A program made the position numbers and the translations under genes. The notes beneath the pieces were generated by a model. That model made no database searches and was not told the origin of the DNA. It worked only from the letters and a program-made list of their open reading frames with translations. A stretch of 64,000 nt of DNA from Bacillus sp. CECT 9360 (GTDB lineage Bacteria; Bacillota; Bacilli; Bacillales; DSM-1321), in the NCBI RefSeq assembly GCF_918741275.1, contig NZ_CAKKNA010000008.1, positions 62,001 through 126,000 on the forward strand. Direction: 5' to 3'. This document shows positions 56,169-64,000 of this stretch, piece after piece (within the stretch, counting starts at the first letter, position 1; each line of letters opens with the position of its first letter).

Positions 56169-57347
56169 TTATTTGAGAATCCCCAGATCTCTTCCAGCCT
56201 TTTCGAATGCATCCAGCGCCTGCTGCAATTCTTCTGTTGAATGCTGTGCAGTAACAATCGTCCGAACTCGGGCCAGCCCCTTGGCAACAGTCGGAAAGGC
56301 GATTCCCTGCGCAAAAACCCCATGTTCGAGCAGCTTATCGGAAAATTGATGCGCAAGCGCCTCAGCTCCTACGATGACCGGAGTAATCGGTGTATCGCTT
56401 TTCCCCGTGTTAAAGCCGAGCTCCTGCAGGCCTTGTTTGAGGAATCTCGTATTCTCCCAGAGCTTGTCAATTAACTCGGGCTCTTCGAGAAGGACATCTA
56501 TCGCTTCGCTGCATGCCATCGTGACAGCAGGCGGGTGAGATGTGCTGAACAAGAATGGACGTCCCTTATGAATCAGGTAATCTATTAAAGTCTGCGAACT
56601 CGCGACATAGCCGCCGAGGACACCAATCGCTTTACTTAATGTACCAACCTGAATATGGACTCTCCCGTCCAATCGGAAATGATTGATAGTTCCCCGGCCA
56701 TTTTCCCCAAGGACACCGGAGGCATGGGCATCATCAACCATTACGAGTGCATCATATTTTTCAGCGAGCTCGACTATCTCGGGCAGAGGGGCGATGTTTC
56801 CATCCATTGAGAACACTCCGTCCGTAACGATCAAACGCTTCCGGTAATTTTGCGTTTGCTTAAGCGCTTCCTCAAGAGATCTCATATCGACGTGTTTGAA
56901 AACTCTGCGCCCTGCTTTTGTAAGGCGGATGCCATCGATGATTGATGCATGGTTCAATTCATCGGAAATGACGATATCCTCAGAGGACAGAATCGCTGAA
57001 AGCACTCCTTGATTCGTGGTAAAACCTGATTGAAAAACAAGAGATGCCTCTGTGTGTTTAAATGTAGCGAGCTTTTTTTCCAGCTGGTCATGCATCGTTA
57101 ACGTACCGGCGATTGTCCGAACCGAACCGGTCCCTGCTCCGTATTTTTCTACAGCCTCCAACGCGGCCCTGCGCAGGCGCGGATGCGAAGTCAGGCCGAG
57201 GTAGTTGTTTGAGGACAGCTGGATGACTTCTTTTCCATTGATGACGACCTTTGATCCTTGTTCGGATTCAAGTGGCACAAGCTTGCGGAATGTTCCCGCC
57301 TTTTTCATGCTATCTAATTCTTCCTGTAAATACTCAAAGCCTTTCAC
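56169..57347 (-). CDS. kbl: 2-amino-3-ketobutyrate CoA ligase (glycine C-acetyltransferase)
   Basis: A 392-residue PLP enzyme splitting 2-amino-3-oxobutyrate with CoA to glycine and acetyl-CoA, the second step of threonine degradation. Motifs are [46 protein letters not shown] and the cofactor lysine in [15 protein letters not shown] 57347 follows AAGGAGG and gives the family length; the extension to 57440 overlaps tdh. It is downstream of tdh. Confidence 0.94.
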   Translation of the reverse strand: MKGFEYLQEELDSMKKAGTFRKLVPLESEQGSKVVINGKEVIQLSSNNYLGLTSHPRLRRAALEAVEKYGAGTGSVRTIAGTLTMHDQLEKKLATFKHTEASLVFQSGFTTNQGVLSAILSSEDIVISDELNHASIIDGIRLTKAGRRVFKHVDMRSLEEALKQTQNYRKRLIVTDGVFSMDGNIAPLPEIVELAEKYDALVMVDDAHASGVLGENGRGTINHFRLDGRVHIQVGTLSKAIGVLGGYVASSQTLIDYLIHKGRPFLFSTSHPPAVTMACSEAIDVLLEEPELIDKLWENTRFLKQGLQELGFNTGKSDTPITPVIVGAEALAHQFSDKLLEHGVFAQGIAFPTVAKGLARVRTIVTAQHSTEELQQALDAFEKAGRDLGILK

Positions 57348-57412
57348 TGAAATCTCCTCCTTCAAATGTCTTCTCCTTGTTTTCAACGGACCATCCGTTT
57401 TTCTTTTCGGGA

Positions 57413-58456
57413 TTAAGGCTGCAGGACAACTTTTCCACATTCCCCCTTAATCATTAATTCAAAGCCCTTTTCAAAGTCTTCAAGCGGGAAATGGTGGGTA
57501 ATCATAGGCTTGACATCGACCTGGCCTGAAGCTAAAAGGCTCGATACCTGCTGCCAGGTTTTAAACATCTGCCTTCCGGTGATTCCGTGGACGTTGATCC
57601 CTTTGAAGACAATATCTTCGGTAATATTGATTTCGACAGGCTTGACAGGCAGGCTGAGGATCGATACCCTTCCCCCGTTTGTAACCATCTTGAAGCCTTG
57701 GTTGATAGCTTGAGGATGTCCGCTCATTTCACAGACAACATCTACACCGTTTCCACCTGTTAAGTCCTCGACTACTTTCAAAGGATCCTCCTTCATGGAA
57801 TTAACAATCGTAGTCGCTCCCATTTGTTTGGCCAGATCAAGCCGATAATCATTTACATCGAACGCGATAACCAAGGCAGCGCCCGCCGCCTTTGCCACGC
57901 CGGCAGCCATGATGCCAATCGGACCGCATCCGATAATCGCTATCGTTTTACCGACCACTTCCCCGGACAGTACGGTATGGACGGCATTTCCCATCGGTTC
58001 TTGAATGGAGGCTACATCGTATGGCATTTCCTTCGGATTTTTCCACAGGTTACCCGCCGGCAATGCTACATATTCCGCAAAACAGCCTTGGGTATCTACC
58101 CCGATGATTTGTGTATGTTTGCAAATATGGTATTGTCCTGTTAAACATTGCGGACAGGTGCCACAGACAAGGTGGGTTTCCGCGGAAACAAAATCCCCAG
58201 CTGTCACACTGCTAACCTTCGAACCTACTTCAATAACCACGCCTGAGAATTCATGTCCGAAAACATAGGGCGGCTTGACCCTGCTTTGTGACCATTCATC
58301 CCACGTATAGATATGCACATCCGTTCCGCAGATAGAGGTTGCTTTCACTTTTATGAGCACTTCCTCATCGCTTATTTTTGGTATGTCCACCATTTGGAGT
58401 TCCGCGCCATAACCGCTGTGATGTTTTAAAAGCGCTTTCATTTTTCCGTTCAACAT
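57413..58456 (-). CDS. tdh: L-threonine 3-dehydrogenase
   Basis: A 347-residue zinc-dependent medium-chain dehydrogenase oxidising L-threonine to 2-amino-3-oxobutyrate with NAD. Catalytic zinc ligands are Cys43 (SICGTDVH) and His68-Glu69 (GHEFSG); the structural zinc loop is [15 protein letters not shown]; the NAD fold is [23 protein letters not shown] 58456 is preferred, with GGGGAGAG just before it. It forms the tdh-kbl threonine-to-glycine pathway with the next gene. Confidence 0.95.
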   Translation of the reverse strand: MLNGKMKALLKHHSGYGAELQMVDIPKISDEEVLIKVKATSICGTDVHIYTWDEWSQSRVKPPYVFGHEFSGVVIEVGSKVSSVTAGDFVSAETHLVCGTCPQCLTGQYHICKHTQIIGVDTQGCFAEYVALPAGNLWKNPKEMPYDVASIQEPMGNAVHTVLSGEVVGKTIAIIGCGPIGIMAAGVAKAAGAALVIAFDVNDYRLDLAKQMGATTIVNSMKEDPLKVVEDLTGGNGVDVVCEMSGHPQAINQGFKMVTNGGRVSILSLPVKPVEINITEDIVFKGINVHGITGRQMFKTWQQVSSLLASGQVDVKPMITHHFPLEDFEKGFELMIKGECGKVVLQP

Positions 58457-58710
58457 GTACACTCTCCCCTTTAGAGCATGCTGCGAATCCTATTATATTA
58501 ATATTCTACCATCCTCTAAACTTGACTGTAAACCGCACTGTATTCCTGAAATGGACAAATGGTTTCAGACGGGAAATTTTTTGATTAAATATTGGAGCTT
58601 ACATTGTGTTCACATATTTATTTAGGTATTGGGTAATCGTCTTATGCAGCTTGTCCGTAGCTGCATACAATATTTTGAACACTTAATTCATTCTGAGGGG
58701 AGTGACATTC

Positions 58711-58944
58711 ATGGGTAAGGAAAAAAAGAAGCATAAAGAAGACGAATATAAAAAACGCAAACATGATTGCGATGATGACTGGGATTGGGAAGACTGGGAC
58801 GATGATGAGGATTGTCGGGAAGATCAGCGTGATGAGGAAGATGAGAAAGATGATGACAAAGATGACAACAAACACGATGATGAACGGGATTCTTCCAATG
58901 AAGAAAACGAACGTTCAAGACGCAAGCGGTTTAGCTGGATCTAA
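58711..58944 (+). CDS. Small highly charged, Asp-rich protein
   Basis: A 77-residue protein starting MGKEKKKHKEDEYKKRKHD, then a block of Asp/Trp repeats (DDDWDWEDWDDDED), acidic middle and basic end (RSRRKRFSWI). It must be disordered. GAGGGGAG lies upstream of ATG 58711. Such proteins occur near spore genes in Bacillus but I cannot name a function. It is convergent with the oxidoreductase genes. Confidence 0.6.
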   Translation: MGKEKKKHKEDEYKKRKHDCDDDWDWEDWDDDEDCREDQRDEEDEKDDDKDDNKHDDERDSSNEENERSRRKRFSWI

Positions 58945-58980
58945 CTGCTAGTCTGGATAACGCAGTTAAAACTTTCATGC

Positions 58981-59018
58981 AAAAGGCCCGCTCATTATAT
59001 GAGCCGGACCCTTTTTTT
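58981..59018. terminator. Convergent terminator of korB
   Basis: AAAAGG...CCGCTCAT/ATGAGCCGG...CCTTTT stem with T-run on the plus side and A-run on the minus side, 15 bases from the korB stop. Confidence 0.85.
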
Positions 59019-59032
59019 TGTTCATTTTATTC

Positions 59033-59896
59033 TTACATAAATTCAGCAACTAATTGATCAAAGCTTTCCTGGCTCAGCTTTAAGTCGGCTTTCGTTAGCG
59101 ACTCTTCCGCATAACCCGAAATCATTTCCTGATAAGACTGGCGCTCGTTGTTTTGATAAATGATACCAGTGACAAGGCCATCATGCTCCATCACTGTTTG
59201 CATGGCCATTTCACGATTCGTGTGGTCATAGCCTTCGATTGTGCCAAGCTTTGTTAAGTTTTCTTTAAACCAGTCATACGTATTCACTTTGTTGTATGTG
59301 ACACAAGGGCTGAATACATTGATTAAGGAAAACCCTTTATGCTGAATACCAGCTTCAATAATTGCTGTAAGATCTTTAAGGTCCGTTGAGAAGCTTTGCG
59401 CGACAAAGGTTGCTCCTGCAGATAATGCCAGCTCCATAGGAGAAATCGCCTGCTCGATCGAGCCCTGAGGTGTGGATTTCGTCTTAAATCCGGCAGCTGA
59501 ACGCGGCGAAGTCTGTCCCTTCGTCAATCCATAAATCTGGTTGTCCATAACGATATATGTCACGTCAATATTTCGGCGGATCGCATGGATTGTATGGCCC
59601 ATTCCGATTGCGAAACCGTCGCCGTCACCGCCTGAAGCAATAACTGTCAATTCCCGGTTGGCCATTTTTACCCCTTGGGCAATCGGAAGCGAACGGCCAT
59701 GGATTCCATGGAAGCCGTACGATTTAATATAACCTGAAATACGTCCGGAACAGCCGATACCAGATACAATAGCAAGTCTCTCCGGTTCAAGACCAACATT
59801 GGCAGCCGCGCGCTGAATCGCTGCCTGTACCGAGAAGTCGCCGCAGCCGGGACACCAGTTCGGCTTTACGTTATTACGAAACTCTTTAAATGTGGC
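59033..59896 (-). CDS. korB: 2-oxoacid:ferredoxin oxidoreductase, beta subunit
   Basis: A 287-residue thiamine-diphosphate subunit of a two-subunit ferredoxin oxidoreductase, oxidatively decarboxylating 2-oxoglutarate or another 2-oxoacid to a CoA ester. KPNWCPGCGDF, GIGCSGRIS and SGGDGDGFAIGMGHTIHA (TPP/Mg site) are all present. ATG 59896 follows AAGGAG and overlaps the end of the alpha subunit by 11 bases, indicating translational coupling. Confidence 0.92.
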   Translation of the reverse strand, partial: ATFKEFRNNVKPNWCPGCGDFSVQAAIQRAAANVGLEPERLAIVSGIGCSGRISGYIKSYGFHGIHGRSLPIAQGVKMANRELTVIASGGDGDGFAIGMGHTIHAIRRNIDVTYIVMDNQIYGLTKGQTSPRSAAGFKTKSTPQGSIEQAISPMELALSAGATFVAQSFSTDLKDLTAIIEAGIQHKGFSLINVFSPCVTYNKVNTYDWFKENLTKLGTIEGYDHTNREMAMQTVMEHDGLVTGIIYQNNERQSYQEMISGYAEESLTKADLKLSQESFDQLVAEFM

Positions 59897-61637
59897 CATA
59901 TTGGAACAACTCCTTACATTGTGTATGGATTTCATGCGGCAAGAACGGGTTACCGTCATATTTTAAGATATTCTTAATTTTCGTAACGTTGCCGACATTC
60001 ATTTTCAATATATTCGCTAACTGTCCTGTCGCATTGTTTTCAATTACAACTACCCTCTTCGCTGATTGCACTAAAGGAAGCATTTCATCTGTCGGAAATG
60101 GATGAATTAAGCGGATATGTGCATGGTTCACTTTAATCCCATCTGCTTCTAACCGTTCCATTGCTTCTTCAATAATCCCGCGTGTAGAAATGAATCCAAC
60201 AATCAAAAGATCGGCTTCTGCATGCGGCGTATTTTTATACACAGGTGTTTTAAAAGTAATGTTTTCGATTTTTCGCATCCGTTTATCCATTTGCGCAACC
60301 CGGTTCCCCGCTGATTCTGAAGGTTTACCGGTTTCATCGTGTTCCACACCTGTCACATGGAAGATGCCGTTTTTCGTTCCTGGTAACACACGTGGGGAAA
60401 TGCCATTTTCGGTTACTTCATAGCGTTTGAAATATTCGCCGTTTTCTGCTTCAGGAAGCTCTTCGCTCACCAGTTTTCCACGTCTGATTTCAATTTTGCT
60501 GTAATCCAGCGGCTGAACAGTTTGTTTACCGAGCGATAACTGGAGGTCTGAAAGGACGATAACCGGGCATTGATATTCCTCAGCAAGGTTAAGCGCTTCC
60601 GCTGTATCATAAAACGCTTCTTCCACCGTGCTTGGGGCCATGACAATCTTCGGGATCTCACCGTGCGTCCCGTAAATCATCGCCATAAGGTCGGATTGCT
60701 CCTGCTTTGTTGGGAGGCCGGTAGATGGGCCGCCCCGCTGAGTATCAATAATCACAAGCGGTGTTTCGGTAATGCCAGAAAGCCCGATGGACTCCATCTT
60801 TAAGGAAAGACCCGGTCCCGCAGAAGCCGTAATCGCGCGGATTCCCGCATAGTTGGCTCCAATTGCCATCGTCGCTGCAGCTATTTCATCCTCTGTCTGG
60901 ATAACCGTTCCGCCGACAGCAGGTAGCTTTTTAATTAAATATTCCATAATCTCTGAAGCAGGAGTGATTGGGTACGCTGCCATAAACCGGACTCCACCGG
61001 CAAGTGCGCCCAATGAAATCGCATCGTTTCCAATCATGAATAAGCGCTTCTGCCCATCCGCTTTTTCAAGCTGCATGGCACCTACCTTTTCCCCAAGCTT
61101 TTCCGTCATATAATCATAGCCTGCTTTAATGGCATCCATGTTTTTCTGGACGATTTGTTCGCCTTTTCGACCAAAGATTTCTTCGACGACTTCGTTGAAA
61201 ACAGTGATGTCCAACCCAAGCACAGCGCTTGAGGCGCCTACAGCTACCATGTTTTTCATCAGAGACGTTCCAAGTTCAGTCGCCATTTCGGTAACTGGAA
61301 CGGCATACATTGCTGCATCCGTATCCTCAGGACGGACAGGATTGAATTTGGAATCCGCAATGATGACTCCGCCTTCGTGAAGTTCCTTATAGTTTACATC
61401 GATTGTCTCCTGGTCAAACGCCACGAGAATATCCAAATCATCCGAGATCGAGCGCGTTTGCGTCGTGCTTACACGAATCTTATTGTTCGTGTGCCCTCCT
61501 TTAATACGAGATGAGAAATGACGGTATCCATACAAGTAGTAGCCCAATCTGTTCAGAGCAATACTGAAAATTTCTCCCGTACTTTCAATACCTTCCCCTT
61601 GTTGTCCTCCAACTTTCCACGAAAGTTGATTGATCAT
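59886..61637 (-). CDS. korA: 2-oxoacid:ferredoxin oxidoreductase, fused gamma-alpha subunit
   Basis: A 583-residue polypeptide joining a gamma domain (QGEGIESTGEIFSIALNR, residues about 12-180) to an alpha domain (MIGNDAISLGALAGGVRFMAAYPITPASEIME onward), then the C-terminal VVIENNATGQLANIL. The 2-oxoacid substrate motif AYPITPAS is clear. No internal 4Fe-4S ferredoxin domain is present, so external ferredoxin is needed. Gene order korA-korB is as in many bacilli. Confidence 0.92.
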   Translation of the reverse strand: MINQLSWKVGGQQGEGIESTGEIFSIALNRLGYYLYGYRHFSSRIKGGHTNNKIRVSTTQTRSISDDLDILVAFDQETIDVNYKELHEGGVIIADSKFNPVRPEDTDAAMYAVPVTEMATELGTSLMKNMVAVGASSAVLGLDITVFNEVVEEIFGRKGEQIVQKNMDAIKAGYDYMTEKLGEKVGAMQLEKADGQKRLFMIGNDAISLGALAGGVRFMAAYPITPASEIMEYLIKKLPAVGGTVIQTEDEIAAATMAIGANYAGIRAITASAGPGLSLKMESIGLSGITETPLVIIDTQRGGPSTGLPTKQEQSDLMAMIYGTHGEIPKIVMAPSTVEEAFYDTAEALNLAEEYQCPVIVLSDLQLSLGKQTVQPLDYSKIEIRRGKLVSEELPEAENGEYFKRYEVTENGISPRVLPGTKNGIFHVTGVEHDETGKPSESAGNRVAQMDKRMRKIENITFKTPVYKNTPHAEADLLIVGFISTRGIIEEAMERLEADGIKVNHAHIRLIHPFPTDEMLPLVQSAKRVVVIENNATGQLANILKMNVGNVTKIKNILKYDGNPFLPHEIHTQCKELFQYGHI

Positions 61638-61889
61638 GCCCTTACACCCCTTTAGATCCGGTTAAAATAATAAACTCAAACTCTACTATAGCAATGCCTT
61701 CCCCTAATAAACTGAAACTTTTAATATGTATAAATATTCAATTATTTTATTATAGGAAAGGTGTACTAAACTGTTTCAATTCTAGACCTATAACCTAAAA
61801 AAATCAAGCCTTTGATAACAATAAATGCTAGTTTCGGTGATATTTTTTTGTATATTTAGATAATTCCGTTAAAAGTGATTATTGCTTCA

Positions 61890-62810
61890 TTAGCCTGGGA
61901 ATCTAGCAGCGAAATTACCGAATAGTACCCCTTTTATGAATTCGACAGGATAGTGTTTATACAGTTCATTGACCAAGTTCTGATAATCCCTGTAGGAAGA
62001 CAGGCTATGCACTGTGTCATCAATGCCGTCAAAATCTGATCCTAGGCCGATTTGACTCCCGCCCCCGAGACTTGCGATATAGTCTATTTGATTCAGGACA
62101 TCCGCTATATACGCAAACGGCTTTTTCGTTAAAAATCGAGGCATAAAGGTTACTCCTATCACCCCTTTTTTCTTGAGCAAGGCTTTGATTTGATCATCTT
62201 TAAGATTGCGAGGGTGGGGACAAATCCGAAAAGCATTCGAATGGGAGGCAATCGGATAGTCCGCTATCTCGATGACATCCCAGAACGCCTGTTCAGATAG
62301 ATGTGAAACATCGCACCAGATGGCATGCCGGTTCAATGTTTTCACGACATTTTCGCCAAAACCGGTCAAACCGCCTCCACGTTTTTCAAGGGCACCGTCC
62401 GCAACCAAGTTAGCAAAGTTCCATGTCAATCCAACAGACGAAACGCCTAATCTGACCAATGTGTTTAACTTTACTAAATCATCTCCGATACAATCACAGC
62501 CCTCCAATGTTAGAACCACCCCGATTTGATCGTCCAAAAGACTCTCGATATCTTCTTTGGAGGTTACCAGTTTCATATTCGGCATCGTCAAAACTTTCTC
62601 ATAGAAAATATCTACCATGTAAAGCGCCGCAATAAATCGCATATCTGGATGGATGGCCTCAGGGACATAAATCGCAAAACACTGAACCTTTCCTCCAGTT
62701 TCAGTAAGAGATTGATAAGTAATATGAAGTTTTTCACTGTCTAAAAAGGAGATGGTTGGGTCGATAAACATCTTCATCAAGACATCACAGTGGGCATCAA
62801 AGATTTTCAT
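61890..62810 (-). CDS. Membrane-type (renal) dipeptidase family protein
   Basis: A 306-residue metallo-dipeptidase of family M19. Metal ligands are HxD in DAHCDVLMKMF near the start, Glu in LTLEGCDCIG and His in SHSNAF and CDVSHLSE; the final Asp region is GLGSDFDGID. It hydrolyses dipeptides, often with D-amino acids; no signal peptide, so cytoplasmic. ATG 62810 follows GGGAG; an in-frame ATG at 62828 lies before the site. Confidence 0.9.
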   Translation of the reverse strand: MKIFDAHCDVLMKMFIDPTISFLDSEKLHITYQSLTETGGKVQCFAIYVPEAIHPDMRFIAALYMVDIFYEKVLTMPNMKLVTSKEDIESLLDDQIGVVLTLEGCDCIGDDLVKLNTLVRLGVSSVGLTWNFANLVADGALEKRGGGLTGFGENVVKTLNRHAIWCDVSHLSEQAFWDVIEIADYPIASHSNAFRICPHPRNLKDDQIKALLKKKGVIGVTFMPRFLTKKPFAYIADVLNQIDYIASLGGGSQIGLGSDFDGIDDTVHSLSSYRDYQNLVNELYKHYPVEFIKGVLFGNFAARFPG

Positions 62811-62875
62811 TTTTCTACTCCCTTTCATTCAAATAGATATATACACTATACATTCTTTTTTCCCGTAAAAAAAGA

Positions 62876-62899
62876 ACCTGTTTGCTGATGCAAACAGGT
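62876..62899 (-). terminator. Terminator of spoVS
   Basis: ACCTGTTTGC/GCAAACAGGT stem followed by TCTTTTTTT on the minus strand, just after the spoVS stop. Confidence 0.9.
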
Positions 62900-62919
62900 G
62901 TCGGTTTTCATGACATTCG

Positions 62920-63180
62920 CTATCTGGGTTCGACAATGAGTTTAATCGCTGTTCTTTCTTCACCATCGATCTTAATATCTGTAAAGGCAGGAATACAAAT
63001 CAAGTTCACTCCACTAGGTGCCACAAACCCTCTTGCGATTGCTACTGCCTTGACGGCCTGATTTAACGCACCGGCGCCGATCGCCTGGAGCTCCGCGGTG
63101 CCTCTTTCTCTTAGTACGCCCGCCAGTGCGCCTGCTACAGAATTAGGATTAGATTTTGCTGAAACCTTTAATATTTCCAT
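62920..63180 (-). CDS. spoVS: Stage V sporulation protein S
   Basis: An 86-residue, extremely conserved Alba-like protein affecting sporulation stage V and septation. The sequence MEILKVSAKSNPNSVAGALAG and the C-terminal FTDIKIDGEERTAIKLIVEPR match the family over the full length. ATG 63180 follows AAGGAGG; upstream in-frame codons to 63228 are not needed. In B. subtilis ymdB sits directly upstream; here a transposon remnant lies between. Confidence 0.97.
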   Translation of the reverse strand: MEILKVSAKSNPNSVAGALAGVLRERGTAELQAIGAGALNQAVKAVAIARGFVAPSGVNLICIPAFTDIKIDGEERTAIKLIVEPR

Positions 63181-63289
63181 CCCTAGTCCTCCTTGTTTTC
63201 CCCTTACCTGATTGGAATGGCATTCCATAGGTAAATACTTTCCATTGCTACTATATTCTGAGCAGAAACGTAGTATGACAAATAGTTAT

Positions 63290-63774
63290 CTGGAAAGCCG
63301 GATTCCCACCAGCGTGCAAAGGACGGTCATGGGAGTGACGGAATGTTTTATAATTACTGATTTTCCGAAGCCCATTACGGTGCGACACTACCCTCTTTAG
63401 GGATGGGGTAACAGTGAGGTCAAATGCTTGAAAATCTCACGATCTTTTTTACACTCAAATTTTGCAGTATTAACCCTTAACTAATAAAATATAGATATGA
63501 ACGAATACAGACTAACTAACGCTACCTTATCATTCATTACTTATCATTTTGTATTCTGTCCTCGATACATAAGAAAGATTTTTCTTGATTCGAAAGTAGA
63601 ACAGAGATTTAAAGAAATGGTACATGAAATATGCGAAACTCTAAAAGTTGAGATGGGATACCCCAACCTTGCAGGCTGTTCAAAGCAGAAATGAATCGAG
63701 AACGCTTAAGTCACAAGAATTCCACCGTTAAATAGTAAGCTTTAGGGCTTGCGTCTTTACCGTGGGAGTCTCAA
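63290..63774 (+). mobile_element. Internally deleted IS200/IS605-type element
   Basis: The left part carries the start of a TnpA (63497-63694) and the right part the end of a TnpB-like gene, MNRERLSHKNSTV in frame near 63691-63731, followed by a right end containing GGGCTTGCGTCTTTACCG and ending TCAA at 63771-63774, a known cleavage tetranucleotide of the IS608 group. The hairpin CCCTCTTTAGGG near 63390 could be the left-end structure. The exact left boundary is uncertain. Confidence 0.65.
63497..63694 (+). pseudogene. IS200/IS605 transposase TnpA, N-terminal fragment
   Basis: MNEYRLTNATLSFITYHFVF followed by CPRYIRKIFL and KVEQRFKEMVHEICETLKVEM matches the first 50 residues of Y1 HUH transposases. 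After that the frame enters unrelated sequence (GYPNLAGCSKQK). The HUH motif and catalytic tyrosine are missing, so it is inactive. Confidence 0.85.
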
Positions 63775-64000
63775 GTATAAAAAAGGTGATCATCATTGAT
63801 TAAAATACGTTCTATTTTCTTGGACTGCCCTGTTTTTTCATCAATATCGATGATGGTCGCACTTAAAACGGTCCTGCCTTCCTTTGGGACCTCAAATCGA
63901 ACCGGAAGGCTTGTTAGAAAGCGGTGGATGACCGCTTCTCTTTCCATTCCTAATACCCCGTCATAAGGGCCGGTCATGCCCACGTCCGACAGGTAAGCCG
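63771..64000 (-). CDS. ymdB: YmdB phosphodiesterase, C-terminal part, cut by window edge
   Basis: The last 75 or so codons of a calcineurin-like 2',3'-cyclic nucleotide phosphodiesterase that governs the choice between biofilm and motility in B. subtilis. Diagnostic are AYLSDVGMTGPYDGVLGMER near the edge and KIERILINDDH at the end. The final residues LFYT and the TGA at 63771 lie in or at the right end of the IS remnant, so the native last residues seem replaced. The frame continues beyond base 64000. Confidence 0.9.
   Translation of the reverse strand, partial: AYLSDVGMTGPYDGVLGMEREAVIHRFLTSLPVRFEVPKEGRTVLSATIIDIDEKTGQSKKIERILINDDHLFYT

Noticed and set aside
63180..63260. Sigma-H promoter before spoVS
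   Set aside because: A GGAAT-type -10 could be read near 63219, but no -35 element with proper spacing was found.
63212..63400. 62-codon plus-strand frame upstream of the TnpA fragment
   Set aside because: It runs through the spoVS upstream region and a structured non-coding stretch; the composition is not protein-like.

Overview
The window comes from a low-GC, endospore-forming firmicute of the Bacillaceae (Bacillus/Peribacillus/Cytobacillus type). The evidence is the set of spore and development genes (cotE, spoVK, spoVS, ricA, sirA, a Spo0E-like phosphatase, ymdB) together with the B. subtilis-like blocks glnRA, lexA-yneA-yneB-ynzC-tkt, ccdA-ccdB-ccdC, mutSL, miaA-hfq and tdh-kbl. I cannot assign a species from the sequence alone.

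Layout. 0-17 kb is a loosely organised accessory region on both strands: a truncated acyl-CoA synthetase under a cre site, a VOC protein, a YwqG homologue, a D,D-carboxypeptidase, a class A PBP with an acidic tail, a VOC pseudogene split by a 175-bp mobile element, an exonuclease, a DJ-1/PfpI protein, a cyclophilin, a MerR/TipAS regulator, PsiE and a cold-shock protein embedded in dispersed repeats. 15.6-17.5 kb is the ccdA-ccdB-ccdC block. 18-21 kb holds an acyl-CoA ligase and an MBL hydrolase. 22-27.4 kb is the conserved yneF-sirA-tkt-ynzC-yneB-yneA//lexA block, with three SOS boxes in the divergent lexA/yneA promoter region.

27.5-37 kb is accessory: a SigB-type promoter before a DUF378 gene, a GNAT protein, tRNA-Arg(CCT), and a potassium-uptake operon (Ktr membrane and RCK subunits) headed by a clear c-di-AMP (ydaO/yuaA) riboswitch. 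A decayed ArsB/NhaD-type transporter gene lies between riboswitch and Ktr genes. Small hypothetical genes, a ZIP metal transporter, a second copy of the 175-bp element and a nucleotidyltransferase follow.

37-64 kb is conserved core, nearly all on the minus strand: glnR-glnA, ynbB, hflX, glutaredoxin, spoVK, hfq, miaA, an HD phosphohydrolase, mutS-mutL, cotE, ricA-miaB, tdh-kbl, the 2-oxoacid:ferredoxin oxidoreductase pair, a dipeptidase, spoVS and the 3' end of ymdB. An internally deleted IS200/IS605 element separates spoVS from ymdB and seems to supply the ymdB stop codon.

The most unusual features are small non-coding elements. They are: two 175-bp non-autonomous elements with perfect 8-bp target duplications; a 50-bp perfectly palindromic mini-element with a 3-bp duplication inside the loop of the hfq terminator; a roughly 300-bp cluster of CACRTCCTGTG mini-hairpins; arrays of TTCNGAA words about 10-11 bp apart; and a 41-bp tandem repeat. 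I found no CRISPR array, prophage, or recognisable new defence or biosynthetic operon.
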